DNA from: Candidatus Gastranaerophilales bacterium
GTDB taxonomy: Bacteria > Cyanobacteriota > Vampirovibrionia > Gastranaerophilales > Gastranaerophilaceae
Assembly: GCA_944323165.1 (NCBI GenBank)
Contig: CALURK010000002.1
Span: forward strand, 62,001 to 126,000
Reading direction: 5' to 3'
Length of the DNA: 64,000 bases
A program made the translations under genes and the position numbers. Positions 43,002-50,379 of this stretch are shown here, in pieces. The notes beneath the pieces are model-generated. The model searched no databases. It saw only the letters and a list, made by a program, of their open reading frames with translations, and was not told the origin of the DNA. Every line of letters starts with the position of its first letter. Position 1 is the stretch's first letter.

Positions 43002-43405
43002 GCGAGTACCTTCTCAAAAGCATTCTTTAAAACTTCAGGCATTCTTCTGTGTAAACTTCCGTTATTGCGAATTGCAACTACTTCAAATTCTGCTTGTATA
43101 AATAATTTTCCGCTTTCTTTGTTTTTTATTGTTTGTTCAAATACAACCGTTACAGGGGTAATTTTTTTTACCCAAGTTTCAACAACTACTATGTCATTAA
43201 GTCTTCCTGAAGCCTTGTATCTGATATTCATATTTGTAACAGGCATTACGATATCCTGTTTTTCCAGATCTAATAAATTTAAACCTAGTTTTTCACAGTA
43301 TTCAACTCTGCCCATCTCAAGCCAGCGAAGGTATGATCCGTGCCATACGACTCCGTATGCGTCTGTGTCAGAATAATAAACTTTTTGTTCAAATGTATGT
43401 TTCAT
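42989..43405 (-). CDS. YbgC-type acyl-CoA thioesterase
   Basis: This hotdog-fold enzyme of the 4HBT family hydrolyses acyl-CoA. The family motif YSDTDAYGVVWHGSYLRWLE spans residues 11-30, with the catalytic Asp15 and His22. At 138 residues it is typical of YbgC, which in other bacteria sits in tol-pal clusters; no tol-pal genes are here. It opens the three-gene minus unit with the pseudouridine synthase and coaE. The CoA-related pairing may be only incidental. Confidence 0.88.
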   Translation of the reverse strand: MKHTFEQKVYYSDTDAYGVVWHGSYLRWLEMGRVEYCEKLGLNLLDLEKQDIVMPVTNMNIRYKASGRLNDIVVVETWVKKITPVTVVFEQTIKNKESGKLFIQAEFEVVAIRNNGSLHRRMPEVLKNAFEKVLACPA

Positions 43406-43450
43406 AGAATTATTCTAACATGATATAATCAATAATGTAAGGAGGGTAAT

Positions 43451-43834
43451 ATGAAATTTTTACATTCAATGATTAGAGTTAAAAACGTGGAAGAATCTGT
43501 GAAATTTTATACTGAAGTTTTAAACATGAAGCTTGATAGCAAAAAAAGACTCGATGATTGCTGGTTATATTTTTTAACAGATGAGTCAGGCTGCTGCCAG
43601 ATAGAATTAACTTATAATGATGAAACACCTCAAGGCGGATATAACCTAGGGAATGGGTTTGGTCATTTTGCTTTTGAAGTGAAATCTTTGAGTGAATTTA
43701 CGGAAAAAATTAATAAATTAGGGTATAAATATTTATATGAACCTTTTGATTTGACAGGAAATGGTTCTATGATTGCTTTTATAAAGGATCCTGACGGATA
43801 CGAAATTGAATTGATTGAAAAAGTTCAATGGTAA
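43451..43834 (+). CDS. Glyoxalase I / VOC-superfamily enzyme
   Basis: The 127-residue VOC-fold protein has the usual lactoylglutathione-lyase layout: HSMIRVKNVEESVKFYTEVL (metal-ligand His5), GCCQIELTYN (Glu near residue 57), FGHFAFEV (His near 76) and KDPDGYEIELIE (Glu near 121). All four metal ligands are in place, so an active metalloenzyme is likely. Methylglyoxal detoxification is the best guess; other VOC functions are possible, because glutathione is not certain in this lineage. It has an AAGGAGG site and a strong terminator after it. Confidence 0.82.
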   Translation: MKFLHSMIRVKNVEESVKFYTEVLNMKLDSKKRLDDCWLYFLTDESGCCQIELTYNDETPQGGYNLGNGFGHFAFEVKSLSEFTEKINKLGYKYLYEPFDLTGNGSMIAFIKDPDGYEIELIEKVQW

Positions 43835-43857
43835 ATAAAAATAGTAAAACTATGCAG

Positions 43858-43894
43858 AAAAATGGCTGTTTTTGAATTTTAAACAGCCATTTTT
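43858..43894 (+). terminator. Terminator after the glyoxalase-like gene
   Basis: AAAAATGGCTGTTT (43858-43871) pairs perfectly with AAACAGCCATTTTT (43881-43894), with T continuing to 43895. Confidence 0.95.
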
Positions 43895-43919
43895 TGTGGT
43901 AACATTTCTTTACAAAAAC

Positions 43920-43956
43920 GCAATTTTTATAAAAAAGTTGACTTTATATATATGTA
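43920..43956 (+). promoter_or_regulatory. Shared promoter-like block, copy at the 50-residue gene
   Basis: GCAATTTT starts at 43920 and ACTTTATATATATGTA at 43941, offset 21. An AACATTTCTT upstream (43901-43910) is also found before the copy at 39588. It lies 53 bases before the ATG at 43994. Confidence 0.6.
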
Positions 43957-43993
43957 TGGTTAAAAAATAAGGTAAGTAGATTGGAGGTTAGGT

Positions 43994-44146
43994 ATGAATA
44001 TTGCTTTAAGAAAATTGGCATTATTGGAGAAAAATTTAATTCAAAGGGAAGAGGAAGCTAGACTGGAAGGCTATGCAACATCACCTGTGGATTCTGCATT
44101 TAGGGAACAAATTACAAAGTTAATGGAGAAAGTTAGAAATATCTAA
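43994..44146 (+). CDS. 50-residue helical protein
   Basis: An ATG preceded by GGAGG (six bases) opens a 50-codon frame beginning MNIALRKLALLEKNLIQREE and ending FREQITKLMEKVRNI. It is amphipathic and probably forms two helices. It has its own promoter-like block of the shared type and terminates by a 4-base CTAA overlap with the convergent ABC-transporter gene. No family is recognised. The regulatory-sized length suggests a small regulator or adaptor. Confidence 0.65.
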   Translation: MNIALRKLALLEKNLIQREEEARLEGYATSPVDSAFREQITKLMEKVRNI

Positions 44147-45879
44147 CTCTGATTTGTAATAGAAGAAAGATTTACAAGCTCTCTAAAATCCGAATTGTTT
44201 TTTAAAAGTTCATCAAATGATGCAATGTCTATTATTTCTGCGTTTTTCATGAAGACAATTCTGTCTGCGAATTTTATTGTAGAAAGCCTATGGGCTACAG
44301 CTATTATAGTTTTATCTCCTTTTAGGTCTTTTAACACATTACAAATTCCATCCTCTGTTTTTAAATCCAACGATGCAGTAGCTTCATCTAATATAAGGAT
44401 ATCAGGATTTGTATACAATGCTCTTGCAAGAACTAATCTCTGTTTTTGTCCTTGAGACAAGCCTGATGAATCAATAAATGGATTTGAATTTATTCCGTCT
44501 TTGAAATTATTTTTTATAAAGTCATATAATTGCGCCTTTTTTAAAGCTTCAATTACCAGCGCCTCATTAATATCTTTTGAACCAAATGTTACATTATCCT
44601 TAATGGAAGAATTAATCACCGCAAATTCTTGGGGGATGTATCCTATTTTTAGCGGAGTATTTATAATTTGATTATCTGTTAAAATCTCTCCTGAAGTAGG
44701 TTTGTAAAGCCCCGCGATAATATCTATAAGGGTTGTTTTTCCAGCTCCGGAAAGTCCTGCAATCCCAATAAATTCTCCTTTTTTTATTGTTAAATTTATG
44801 TTTTTGAGCACTAGTTTGTCTTTTTCATAGCCAAAATTAATGTTTCTGAGTTCAAGCTGTTGCTTTAAGGAATAATATATTTTATTCTGCGGCTCTTCAA
44901 TTTTTGAGATGTTGAACTCTTCACATAAGCTTAGGATTTCGTCAACTAACGGAGTTACGGAATTGATCCCGTTAAGATTTACCTGAATTCTTGAAATAGT
45001 TGGTGAAAGTCTGAAAATCGCTGAAACTATGACGGCAAAAGATGCTATCAGTCTGTCTGGCTGAGAAAAGTTTTCTATTGAGATAACTGATAATAAGATG
45101 AACAACAAAATTATAATAAACGGTTCTGTAACAAAAGGTGGAATTGTATTTAAAAAGAGTGTTTCCTGATCATATTTGAAAAAATTGTGAATTGCAGATT
45201 TATAATTATCATAAAAGAATTTTTCATTGTTAGAAACTTTTACACCTTTTAGATTTATTATTGCCTCGTTACTTCTTTGATTAAATAAGGTTGAGGCTTC
45301 ACTTAATTTCTTGGAAATTTTAGCAATTTGTGGCTTAAATATACAATTTTGTACACCGATAAGAAGTATTGCAAAAATCAATGTTACTAATGTAGCAATT
45401 GGGAATTTGACTATTAGAAATAATGATATTAAAGAAAAGATGAAGAAGTTTACATTTAGATTCAGTAATCTCATGATGTAATTACTTATGATGTTTGGTA
45501 TTAAAAAGCCAAGTATATTTTCTTTTTTAGCAAGCGGAATTTTTGATGTTTCTTGATAAGACGTTGTTAAAAAATACCTCATGAAACTCAATTTTACTTC
45601 AGCTTCAACATTTTTAGTGAATTTTGCCTGCAAGTATGTGTAGAAAATCATAAAAATGTTCTTAAGCAAGAATAGCACGATAATAAAAATTCCTATCAAA
45701 ACAGGTGAGTCAATCCAAGAAGTAACTGTTTTTTTTGATAGAAGCTTCATAATGAATGGATAAGTTAGGGCTACTCCAAAAAGTTCTAAAATACCTACCA
45801 AAAAGGATAGACAAGAATATCTATAAAAAGAATTTTTATTTTTGTTGAAATATTTAAAAAATTTTCTAAATCTATTCAC
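44143..45879 (-). CDS. ABC exporter, fused permease and ATPase
   Basis: The 578-residue half-transporter exports a lipid, peptide or glycan. Six membrane helices fill residues 20-310. The ATPase half (about 335-575) has Walker A GLSGAGKTTL, an LSQGQ-type signature (SGLSQGQKQRLVLARAL), Walker B ILILDEATASL and the switch His in AVAHRLSTIKFADR. Order and length fit the MsbA/PglK clade. PglK-like flippases for lipid-linked oligosaccharides would fit the nearby GT-C-like genes, but substrate is not determinable. It is transcribed alone, with a CTAA overlap at its 3' end. Confidence 0.88.
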   Translation of the reverse strand: MNRFRKFFKYFNKNKNSFYRYSCLSFLVGILELFGVALTYPFIMKLLSKKTVTSWIDSPVLIGIFIIVLFLLKNIFMIFYTYLQAKFTKNVEAEVKLSFMRYFLTTSYQETSKIPLAKKENILGFLIPNIISNYIMRLLNLNVNFFIFSLISLFLIVKFPIATLVTLIFAILLIGVQNCIFKPQIAKISKKLSEASTLFNQRSNEAIINLKGVKVSNNEKFFYDNYKSAIHNFFKYDQETLFLNTIPPFVTEPFIIILLFILLSVISIENFSQPDRLIASFAVIVSAIFRLSPTISRIQVNLNGINSVTPLVDEILSLCEEFNISKIEEPQNKIYYSLKQQLELRNINFGYEKDKLVLKNINLTIKKGEFIGIAGLSGAGKTTLIDIIAGLYKPTSGEILTDNQIINTPLKIGYIPQEFAVINSSIKDNVTFGSKDINEALVIEALKKAQLYDFIKNNFKDGINSNPFIDSSGLSQGQKQRLVLARALYTNPDILILDEATASLDLKTEDGICNVLKDLKGDKTIIAVAHRLSTIKFADRIVFMKNAEIIDIASFDELLKNNSDFRELVNLSSITNQS

Positions 45880-45934
45880 ACTTAAATATTACATTAAAAA
45901 AAATTAATTTCATATATGAGCAAAGTTTATGTGT

Positions 45935-45940
45935 TATAAT
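45935..45940 (+). promoter_or_regulatory. Extended -10 promoter for the Bax-inhibitor-like gene
   Basis: TATAAT at 45935-45940 preceded by TGT (extended -10) lies 32 bases before the ATG at 45967. Confidence 0.5.
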
Positions 45941-45966
45941 ATTGTTGAATGTTAGAAGGAGGGTAT

Positions 45967-46692
45967 ATGGCGAATCCAATATTAAATGATAAATTTGTGG
46001 ATCAGGAAAGAGTTTTGCAGGGTGAACCGATGACTGTAAACGGAACAATTCAGATTACCGCATTTTTAGGAATTATTCTTATTGCTGCAGCAGCTTTTGT
46101 TTGGTCAAGGTTTACACTAGGTTATACAGATATTGCTATGATGTTAACTTCCGTTGGTGGTATTGCAGCTTTTATTATCGGTTTGATAGTAGCTTTTACA
46201 AGAATTAAATACCTTATTCCTATATATGCAGCCGCAGAGGGTCTGCTTTTAGGTGGTGTTTCGTCTATGTTCGAAGCTTCTTATCCGGGAATTGTTGCGC
46301 AGGCTGTAGCTGGTACATTTGCAGCATTATTCTCAATGCTTATACTATATAGAACGAATGTTATTAGATGTACCGATAAATTCAGAAGTGTAATTTTTAT
46401 CTCAACTGCTTCTATAGCTGTTATTTATCTCGTAGATTTCATAGGAAGTTTCTTCCATTTTGCAGTTCCTTTAATAAATACCTCTTCAGTGATAGGTATA
46501 GGTTTTAGTGTTCTTGTAATTGTTATTGCAGCTTTAAACCTTATTATAGATTTTGATTTTATAGAACGTGGTGCGCAAAATTATTTACCTAAGGACATGG
46601 AATGGTATGGCGCCTTTGGACTTATGGTAACACTCGTTTGGTTGTATTTGGAAATCCTGAGGCTGCTTGCAAAACTGCAAGATAGAAGATAG
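45967..46692 (+). CDS. Bax inhibitor-1/YccA-family membrane protein
   Basis: The start at 45967 (MANPILND) follows AGGAGGG directly, so the earlier ATG at 45949, which precedes the ribosome site, is not used. The 241-residue protein has seven hydrophobic helices with the family stretch GLLLGGVSSMFEASYPGIVAQAV near residue 90 and a C-terminal helix with the acidic motif typical of BI-1 family Ca2+ channels (DFDFIERGAQ, near residue 200). YccA in other bacteria modulates FtsH; here an FtsH-like protein is at 16220, but any link is speculation. Confidence 0.82.
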   Translation: MANPILNDKFVDQERVLQGEPMTVNGTIQITAFLGIILIAAAAFVWSRFTLGYTDIAMMLTSVGGIAAFIIGLIVAFTRIKYLIPIYAAAEGLLLGGVSSMFEASYPGIVAQAVAGTFAALFSMLILYRTNVIRCTDKFRSVIFISTASIAVIYLVDFIGSFFHFAVPLINTSSVIGIGFSVLVIVIAALNLIIDFDFIERGAQNYLPKDMEWYGAFGLMVTLVWLYLEILRLLAKLQDRR

Positions 46693-46699
46693 ATTTTTT

Positions 46700-46737
46700 A
46701 ACAAGCTTCTTTTATAATAAAGGAAGCTTGTTTTTTA
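46700..46737 (+). terminator. Terminator between the BI-1-like gene and rmuC
   Basis: AACAAGCTTC (46700-46709) pairs with GAAGCTTGTT (46723-46732), then a T-run to 46736. The T-run runs directly into the ribosome site of rmuC. Confidence 0.9.
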
Positions 46738-46748
46738 GGAGGGTGGAA

Positions 46749-47933
46749 GTGACAGAGATTTTATCTTTTATTATAGGTGTTTTAGTTTCATCAATTGTTT
46801 GTTATATTATTTATTCAAAAAAAATACTTGCTCTAAAAGAAGAATTAATAACGCTAAGTGCTAAAACAAAATCAACAGAAGATTTACAGGAAATTATAAA
46901 AAGAGATTTTGTTCAATTGGCGAATGAAACTATAAAGAATGAGCAAGAAGACTTGAGAAAACAAAACAGAGAAACTCTTGAGGAAAAAATTCTTCCGCTT
47001 ACAAAAGAATTGGGTGAATTTAAAGCGAAGGTTGAAAGATTTAACTTAGCCGGAGTGGAAAATACTACAAAAATTGTTGAACAAATAGGTAATCTTGAAA
47101 AAAATAATAAAGTAATAGAACAAGAAGCAAAAAATTTGGTAGAAGCTTTAACTAAAAACCAAAATGTAAAAGGCTCCTATGGTGAAAACCTTTTGGATAC
47201 AATATTACAGTCCTGTGGGATGGTAGAGGGAATTCATTATTCCAAACAAATGGTTATGACATCTGCCAATTTGAAAGATAATGAGGAACACATTGTAAGG
47301 CCTGATGTTGTCATTAATCTTCCTAATAATCACCATTTAATTATTGATTCAAAGGTTACTTTGACAAGTTATTTGGATTATGTGAAAGATGAAACTAAAT
47401 TAAAAGAATTTAAGTCAGAGGTTAAAAAAAGGATAGTTGATCTTGCAAATAAAAACTATCAAAACGCCGGGGATTTATCTCAGCCAGACTTTGTGCTTAT
47501 GTACATGCCAGTTGAAACTTCTGTTAATCTGCTGTATGAGGATTCTGAACTGATAAATAGCGCTTATAAATCAAATGTAATTATTGTCGGAACATCTTCT
47601 TTATTGGCAACAATAAGGCTTGTAAATCAGCTTATGGCACAGCAAAAGCAAAAAGAGAGTATTAATCAAATAGTTAATGCCGGCACAAATCTTTATGAAA
47701 CTTTTGTGCAATTTTGCGAAGATTTGATAGATGTTCAGAAAAGATTTGAAGATGTTAATAAAAAATTGAATACAACAATTAACAGGTTTAGAAGAGGAAA
47801 TAAAAATAAACCGAGTCTATTCTCTCAAGTAGAAGCTTTAAAAGATTTTGGAATAAGTACAACAAAAGAAATTCCGGATAAACTTTTACAGGATGAAGAT
47901 GAAATGTTGGAAGGTGCGTATACAAATGACTAA
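46749..47933 (+). CDS. rmuC: DNA recombination protein RmuC
   Basis: RmuC is a PD-(D/E)xK nuclease-like protein that limits DNA inversions. The start is GTG at 46749, following AGGAGGG by five bases; the upstream 46728 start would run through the terminator. The 394-residue product has a membrane helix at the N-terminus (SFIIGVLVSSIVCYII), a coiled coil (to about residue 150), then the nuclease core GSYGENLLDTILQSC, RPDVVINLPNNHHLIIDSK and TSSLLATIRL. It overlaps the following regulator by ATGACTAA. Confidence 0.93.
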   Translation: MTEILSFIIGVLVSSIVCYIIYSKKILALKEELITLSAKTKSTEDLQEIIKRDFVQLANETIKNEQEDLRKQNRETLEEKILPLTKELGEFKAKVERFNLAGVENTTKIVEQIGNLEKNNKVIEQEAKNLVEALTKNQNVKGSYGENLLDTILQSCGMVEGIHYSKQMVMTSANLKDNEEHIVRPDVVINLPNNHHLIIDSKVTLTSYLDYVKDETKLKEFKSEVKKRIVDLANKNYQNAGDLSQPDFVLMYMPVETSVNLLYEDSELINSAYKSNVIIVGTSSLLATIRLVNQLMAQQKQKESINQIVNAGTNLYETFVQFCEDLIDVQKRFEDVNKKLNTTINRFRRGNKNKPSLFSQVEALKDFGISTTKEIPDKLLQDEDEMLEGAYTND

Positions 47934-48621
47934 AATTTTGGTAGTAGATGACGATAAGGCTATAAATGAATTAATAAAAGTAAACTTAGAGCTTCAGGGT
48001 TATAACGTAGTTCAGGCATATAATGGAGTTGAGGGCTTTGCTAAAGCTAAGCAGGAAGAACCTTCACTTATCATATTGGATGTTATGATGCCGGATGTAG
48101 ACGGGTATACTATGGCACAAAGGGTAAGACAATGCCCTGAAATATCTGACACTCCAATTATCATGCTAACTGCACTTTCTGAATTAGGTAACAAAGTTGA
48201 AGGTTTTAATATTGGTGTAGATGATTATTTGACAAAACCATTCGAGATTGATGAATTAATTGTAAGAGTAAGAGCGTTGTTGAAGAGAACAAATCAAATT
48301 CCTAAATCAACAGCAGTAAGAGAACTTCTGACGTATAAAGAGATAACGCTGTTGCCGGAAACATACAGTGTGAAAATAAATGATAAAATTCAAAAATTGA
48401 CGCCAATAGAATATGATATTTTTAATTTGTTATTCCAAAATCACGGTACAATGGTGTCAGGAGCAAGACTCTTAAAAGAAATTTGGGGATATGATCCCGA
48501 CGACAATGTCGAAACTATCAGAGTCCATATACGTCATTTAAGAAGTAAAATTGATAAAATATCGGATGGTAAGAAATACATTGAAACAATTTATGGTGGG
48601 GGGTATAAATTAAATCTGTAA
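47926..48621 (+). CDS. OmpR/PhoB-family response regulator
   Basis: The 231-residue two-domain regulator starts at 47926 (MTKILVVDDD), inside the end of rmuC (ATGACTAA overlap). The receiver domain has acidic D8-D10, the phosphoacceptor D52 in LIILDVMMPD, T82 and K104 in YLTKPF. The winged-helix DNA-binding domain follows (TPIEYDIFNLLFQ, then DDNVETIRVHIRHLRSKI). No histidine kinase is next to it, so its partner is elsewhere or it is a NblR/RpaB-type orphan, as in cyanobacteria. Its target is unknown. It is likely coexpressed with rmuC. Confidence 0.93.
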   Translation: MTKILVVDDDKAINELIKVNLELQGYNVVQAYNGVEGFAKAKQEEPSLIILDVMMPDVDGYTMAQRVRQCPEISDTPIIMLTALSELGNKVEGFNIGVDDYLTKPFEIDELIVRVRALLKRTNQIPKSTAVRELLTYKEITLLPETYSVKINDKIQKLTPIEYDIFNLLFQNHGTMVSGARLLKEIWGYDPDDNVETIRVHIRHLRSKIDKISDGKKYIETIYGGGYKLNL

Positions 48622-48653
48622 TGTAAATAAATGTAAAGAAAAATAATATTCTT

Positions 48654-48690
48654 GAAATTATACAAAATTTATATACTTTATAAATATATG
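48654..48690 (+). promoter_or_regulatory. Shared promoter-like block, copy at the YD-repeat-like gene
   Basis: GAAATTAT starts at 48654 and ACTTTATAAATATATG at 48675, offset 21. It lies 66 bases before the TTG start at 48741. Confidence 0.55.
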
Positions 48691-48740
48691 TAAGGATGGC
48701 TTATAAATATATAAAACAAGTATCTAAATAGGAGAAAAAT

Positions 48741-49661
48741 TTGGTAGATTCATATTATAAACTGGCAATTCCAGTTGCATTACAAGAATATTATCATGTA
48801 ACAGATGTTATAAAGTCCGATCTTCCCAAAGAAAAAAGTATTAGTACGGAAGTGTTAGTCGTTCGTGATTCACAAGGATATGTTTCATCTGTAAAGTATT
48901 TTACACCTGAAAAAGATCTTTCCAAAGAGATTTGTTACCAAAATAAAGAGATTTATAAAATTAATTATTATCGGGGAGGAAGGTTATATTCTACAGAAGA
49001 ATATAGAAATGATTTATTAGAAGTAAAATTTGTGTATTTAAAAAATGGACAAATCGCCTATATGTACCAATATTCTTATGATAACAAAGGTAAGATAGTT
49101 GGTATAAGCAAGCAGACAAAAGAACGTGAAATTGCTGTTATGTATAAATATGACGAATTTGACAGAATTTCGGCGAGAGAAATTTATTTAAACGGCAAGA
49201 GTATTTTACACCAGCATTACGGATACGATATTTTAGATAGAATAAGTGAGTATTCTGATGACAATCAACGTATAAAGGTTATTAAATTAAGCCATAAAAA
49301 TGAATTGTTATCGTACGTAGTAACGGATAAAAACGGTAATAATATAGAGATAGAAAATAATATCACAAAAATGGGTTATGAAAGCTCAAGGGTAAGTATA
49401 AACGGACATTATACAATAGTAAAAGATCCTAATTACGTGGATAATTTAATACTAAAGAAACCTCATACAAGTGAAGATGATTTAGATTTAATAATAGCAA
49501 ATATCTTTGGAGTACGAGATGATGTTGTAAAAACAAAAAGAGAAACAAATATAGAAAATTTATTAAAAAAGATCATAAATGACAACGTAGAGGAGCGCGT
49601 TTTCCCAATATCGATGCGAAAACTTGCCCTGTATCAAAGTAGAGTAACTCAACAATCGTAA
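48741..49661 (+). CDS. YD-repeat-like cytosolic protein
   Basis: Starts at TTG with AGGAG seven bases upstream. The 306-residue protein has beta-rich repeats of the RHS/YD type: YSYDNKGKIVGI, YKYDEFDRISAREIY, YGYDILDRISEYSDD. A helical C-terminal part follows (from about residue 240). Unlike RHS toxins, it is small, lacks a signal peptide and has no C-terminal nuclease domain, so a stand-alone binding protein is likely. It has its own copy of the shared promoter block. I do not assign a function. Confidence 0.7.
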   Translation: MVDSYYKLAIPVALQEYYHVTDVIKSDLPKEKSISTEVLVVRDSQGYVSSVKYFTPEKDLSKEICYQNKEIYKINYYRGGRLYSTEEYRNDLLEVKFVYLKNGQIAYMYQYSYDNKGKIVGISKQTKEREIAVMYKYDEFDRISAREIYLNGKSILHQHYGYDILDRISEYSDDNQRIKVIKLSHKNELLSYVVTDKNGNNIEIENNITKMGYESSRVSINGHYTIVKDPNYVDNLILKKPHTSEDDLDLIIANIFGVRDDVVKTKRETNIENLLKKIINDNVEERVFPISMRKLALYQSRVTQQS

Positions 49662-49692
49662 TTTGCATAAATTTTGTAAAAATATCTAGTAT

Positions 49693-49721
49693 TTTACAAA
49701 ATATAAAAAATATAGTATAAT
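49693..49721 (+). promoter_or_regulatory. Sigma-70-like promoter for the RWYD copy B gene
   Basis: TTTACA (49693-49698), 17-base spacer, TATAAT (49716-49721), 31 bases before the ATG at 49752. Confidence 0.7.
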
Positions 49722-49751
49722 AAACGAGTAGTCAGGTTATCAGGAGGTTTT

Positions 49752-50144
49752 ATGAAGGAAGAGTTTACAACAAATGCGCGTCGCTGGTACGATAAAGATC
49801 CGGTACTGTCTTCTGCAATGAAAACGCTGGAAGAATCTGATGACGAAACACAAATAAAGGTCGCACTAAACTTAATCAAAATAATAACAGAACATCATTT
49901 GTCTAATACAGAGTACGAATCAGTAGAGGACATAGTATCAGCTGCAGAAGATGTGATGGACGAGTCAAAGCACGGTCGTTGGTATGATTTGGACGGAACA
50001 TTAAGAACTGCTATCAGCTTGTTGCAGAATTGCCCGGAATCTACCAGAGGTATTATAGCTAAAGAAATGGCTAAAAATGTCATCGATACTATAAAAAAAG
50101 AAGAAGATGTTGATGATGTTGAAATAGAAATTCCGGAAGAGTAG
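49752..50144 (+). CDS. Small protein with two RWYDxD repeats (copy B)
   Basis: The 130-residue protein has the same two-repeat plan as the gene at 23725: RWYDKDPVLSSAMKTLEES at residue 11 and RWYDLDGTLRTAISLLQNC near 77, each followed by helical sequence. The repeats are spaced about 66 residues apart here, and the linker (SNTEYESVEDIVSAAED) and tail (VDDVEIEIPEE) are acidic. It has its own TATAAT promoter and AGGAGG site. The conserved R-W-Y-D-x-D core across four repeats suggests a small helical binding module. No family name is known to me. Confidence 0.8.
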   Translation: MKEEFTTNARRWYDKDPVLSSAMKTLEESDDETQIKVALNLIKIITEHHLSNTEYESVEDIVSAAEDVMDESKHGRWYDLDGTLRTAISLLQNCPESTRGIIAKEMAKNVIDTIKKEEDVDDVEIEIPEE

Positions 50145-50197
50145 CAAATTTTATTTTTAGGAGTTTTCACTATGATAAGATAGTGAGGTTCCAAGCA

Positions 50198-50377
50198 ATG
50201 AAAATACAACCAGCAATGAATATAATGAAGCGTGATATTTTATCTCAGAAAGCTGCTCAGAAGAAGTTATCCAACGGGGTTGAAACTGTAAAAAGTTCAG
50301 TTTTGGATTTATCAGGCGAAGAGAATGGATATTTTAAATTTGGTAGTCGTTTGGTAAAAATGGTATTCCCAAGATAA
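50198..50377 (+). CDS. 59-residue basic protein of unknown function
   Basis: The ATG at 50198 (MKIQPAMNIMKRDILSQKAA) has GAGG eight bases upstream; an earlier in-frame GTG (50183) is less likely. The product is lysine-rich, with KSSVLDLSGEENGYFKFGSR near its end. AGGAG at 50159 also precedes a 3-codon frame (ATG ATA AGA TAG) at 50172, a possible minigene leader. It lies 53 bases after copy B. No family is recognised. Confidence 0.5.
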   Translation: MKIQPAMNIMKRDILSQKAAQKKLSNGVETVKSSVLDLSGEENGYFKFGSRLVKMVFPR

Positions 50378-50379
50378 GT

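Noticed and set aside
46728-46748. Upstream start of rmuC
   Set aside because: The frame there is the T-run and ribosome site itself; GTG at 46749 follows AGGAGGG properly.
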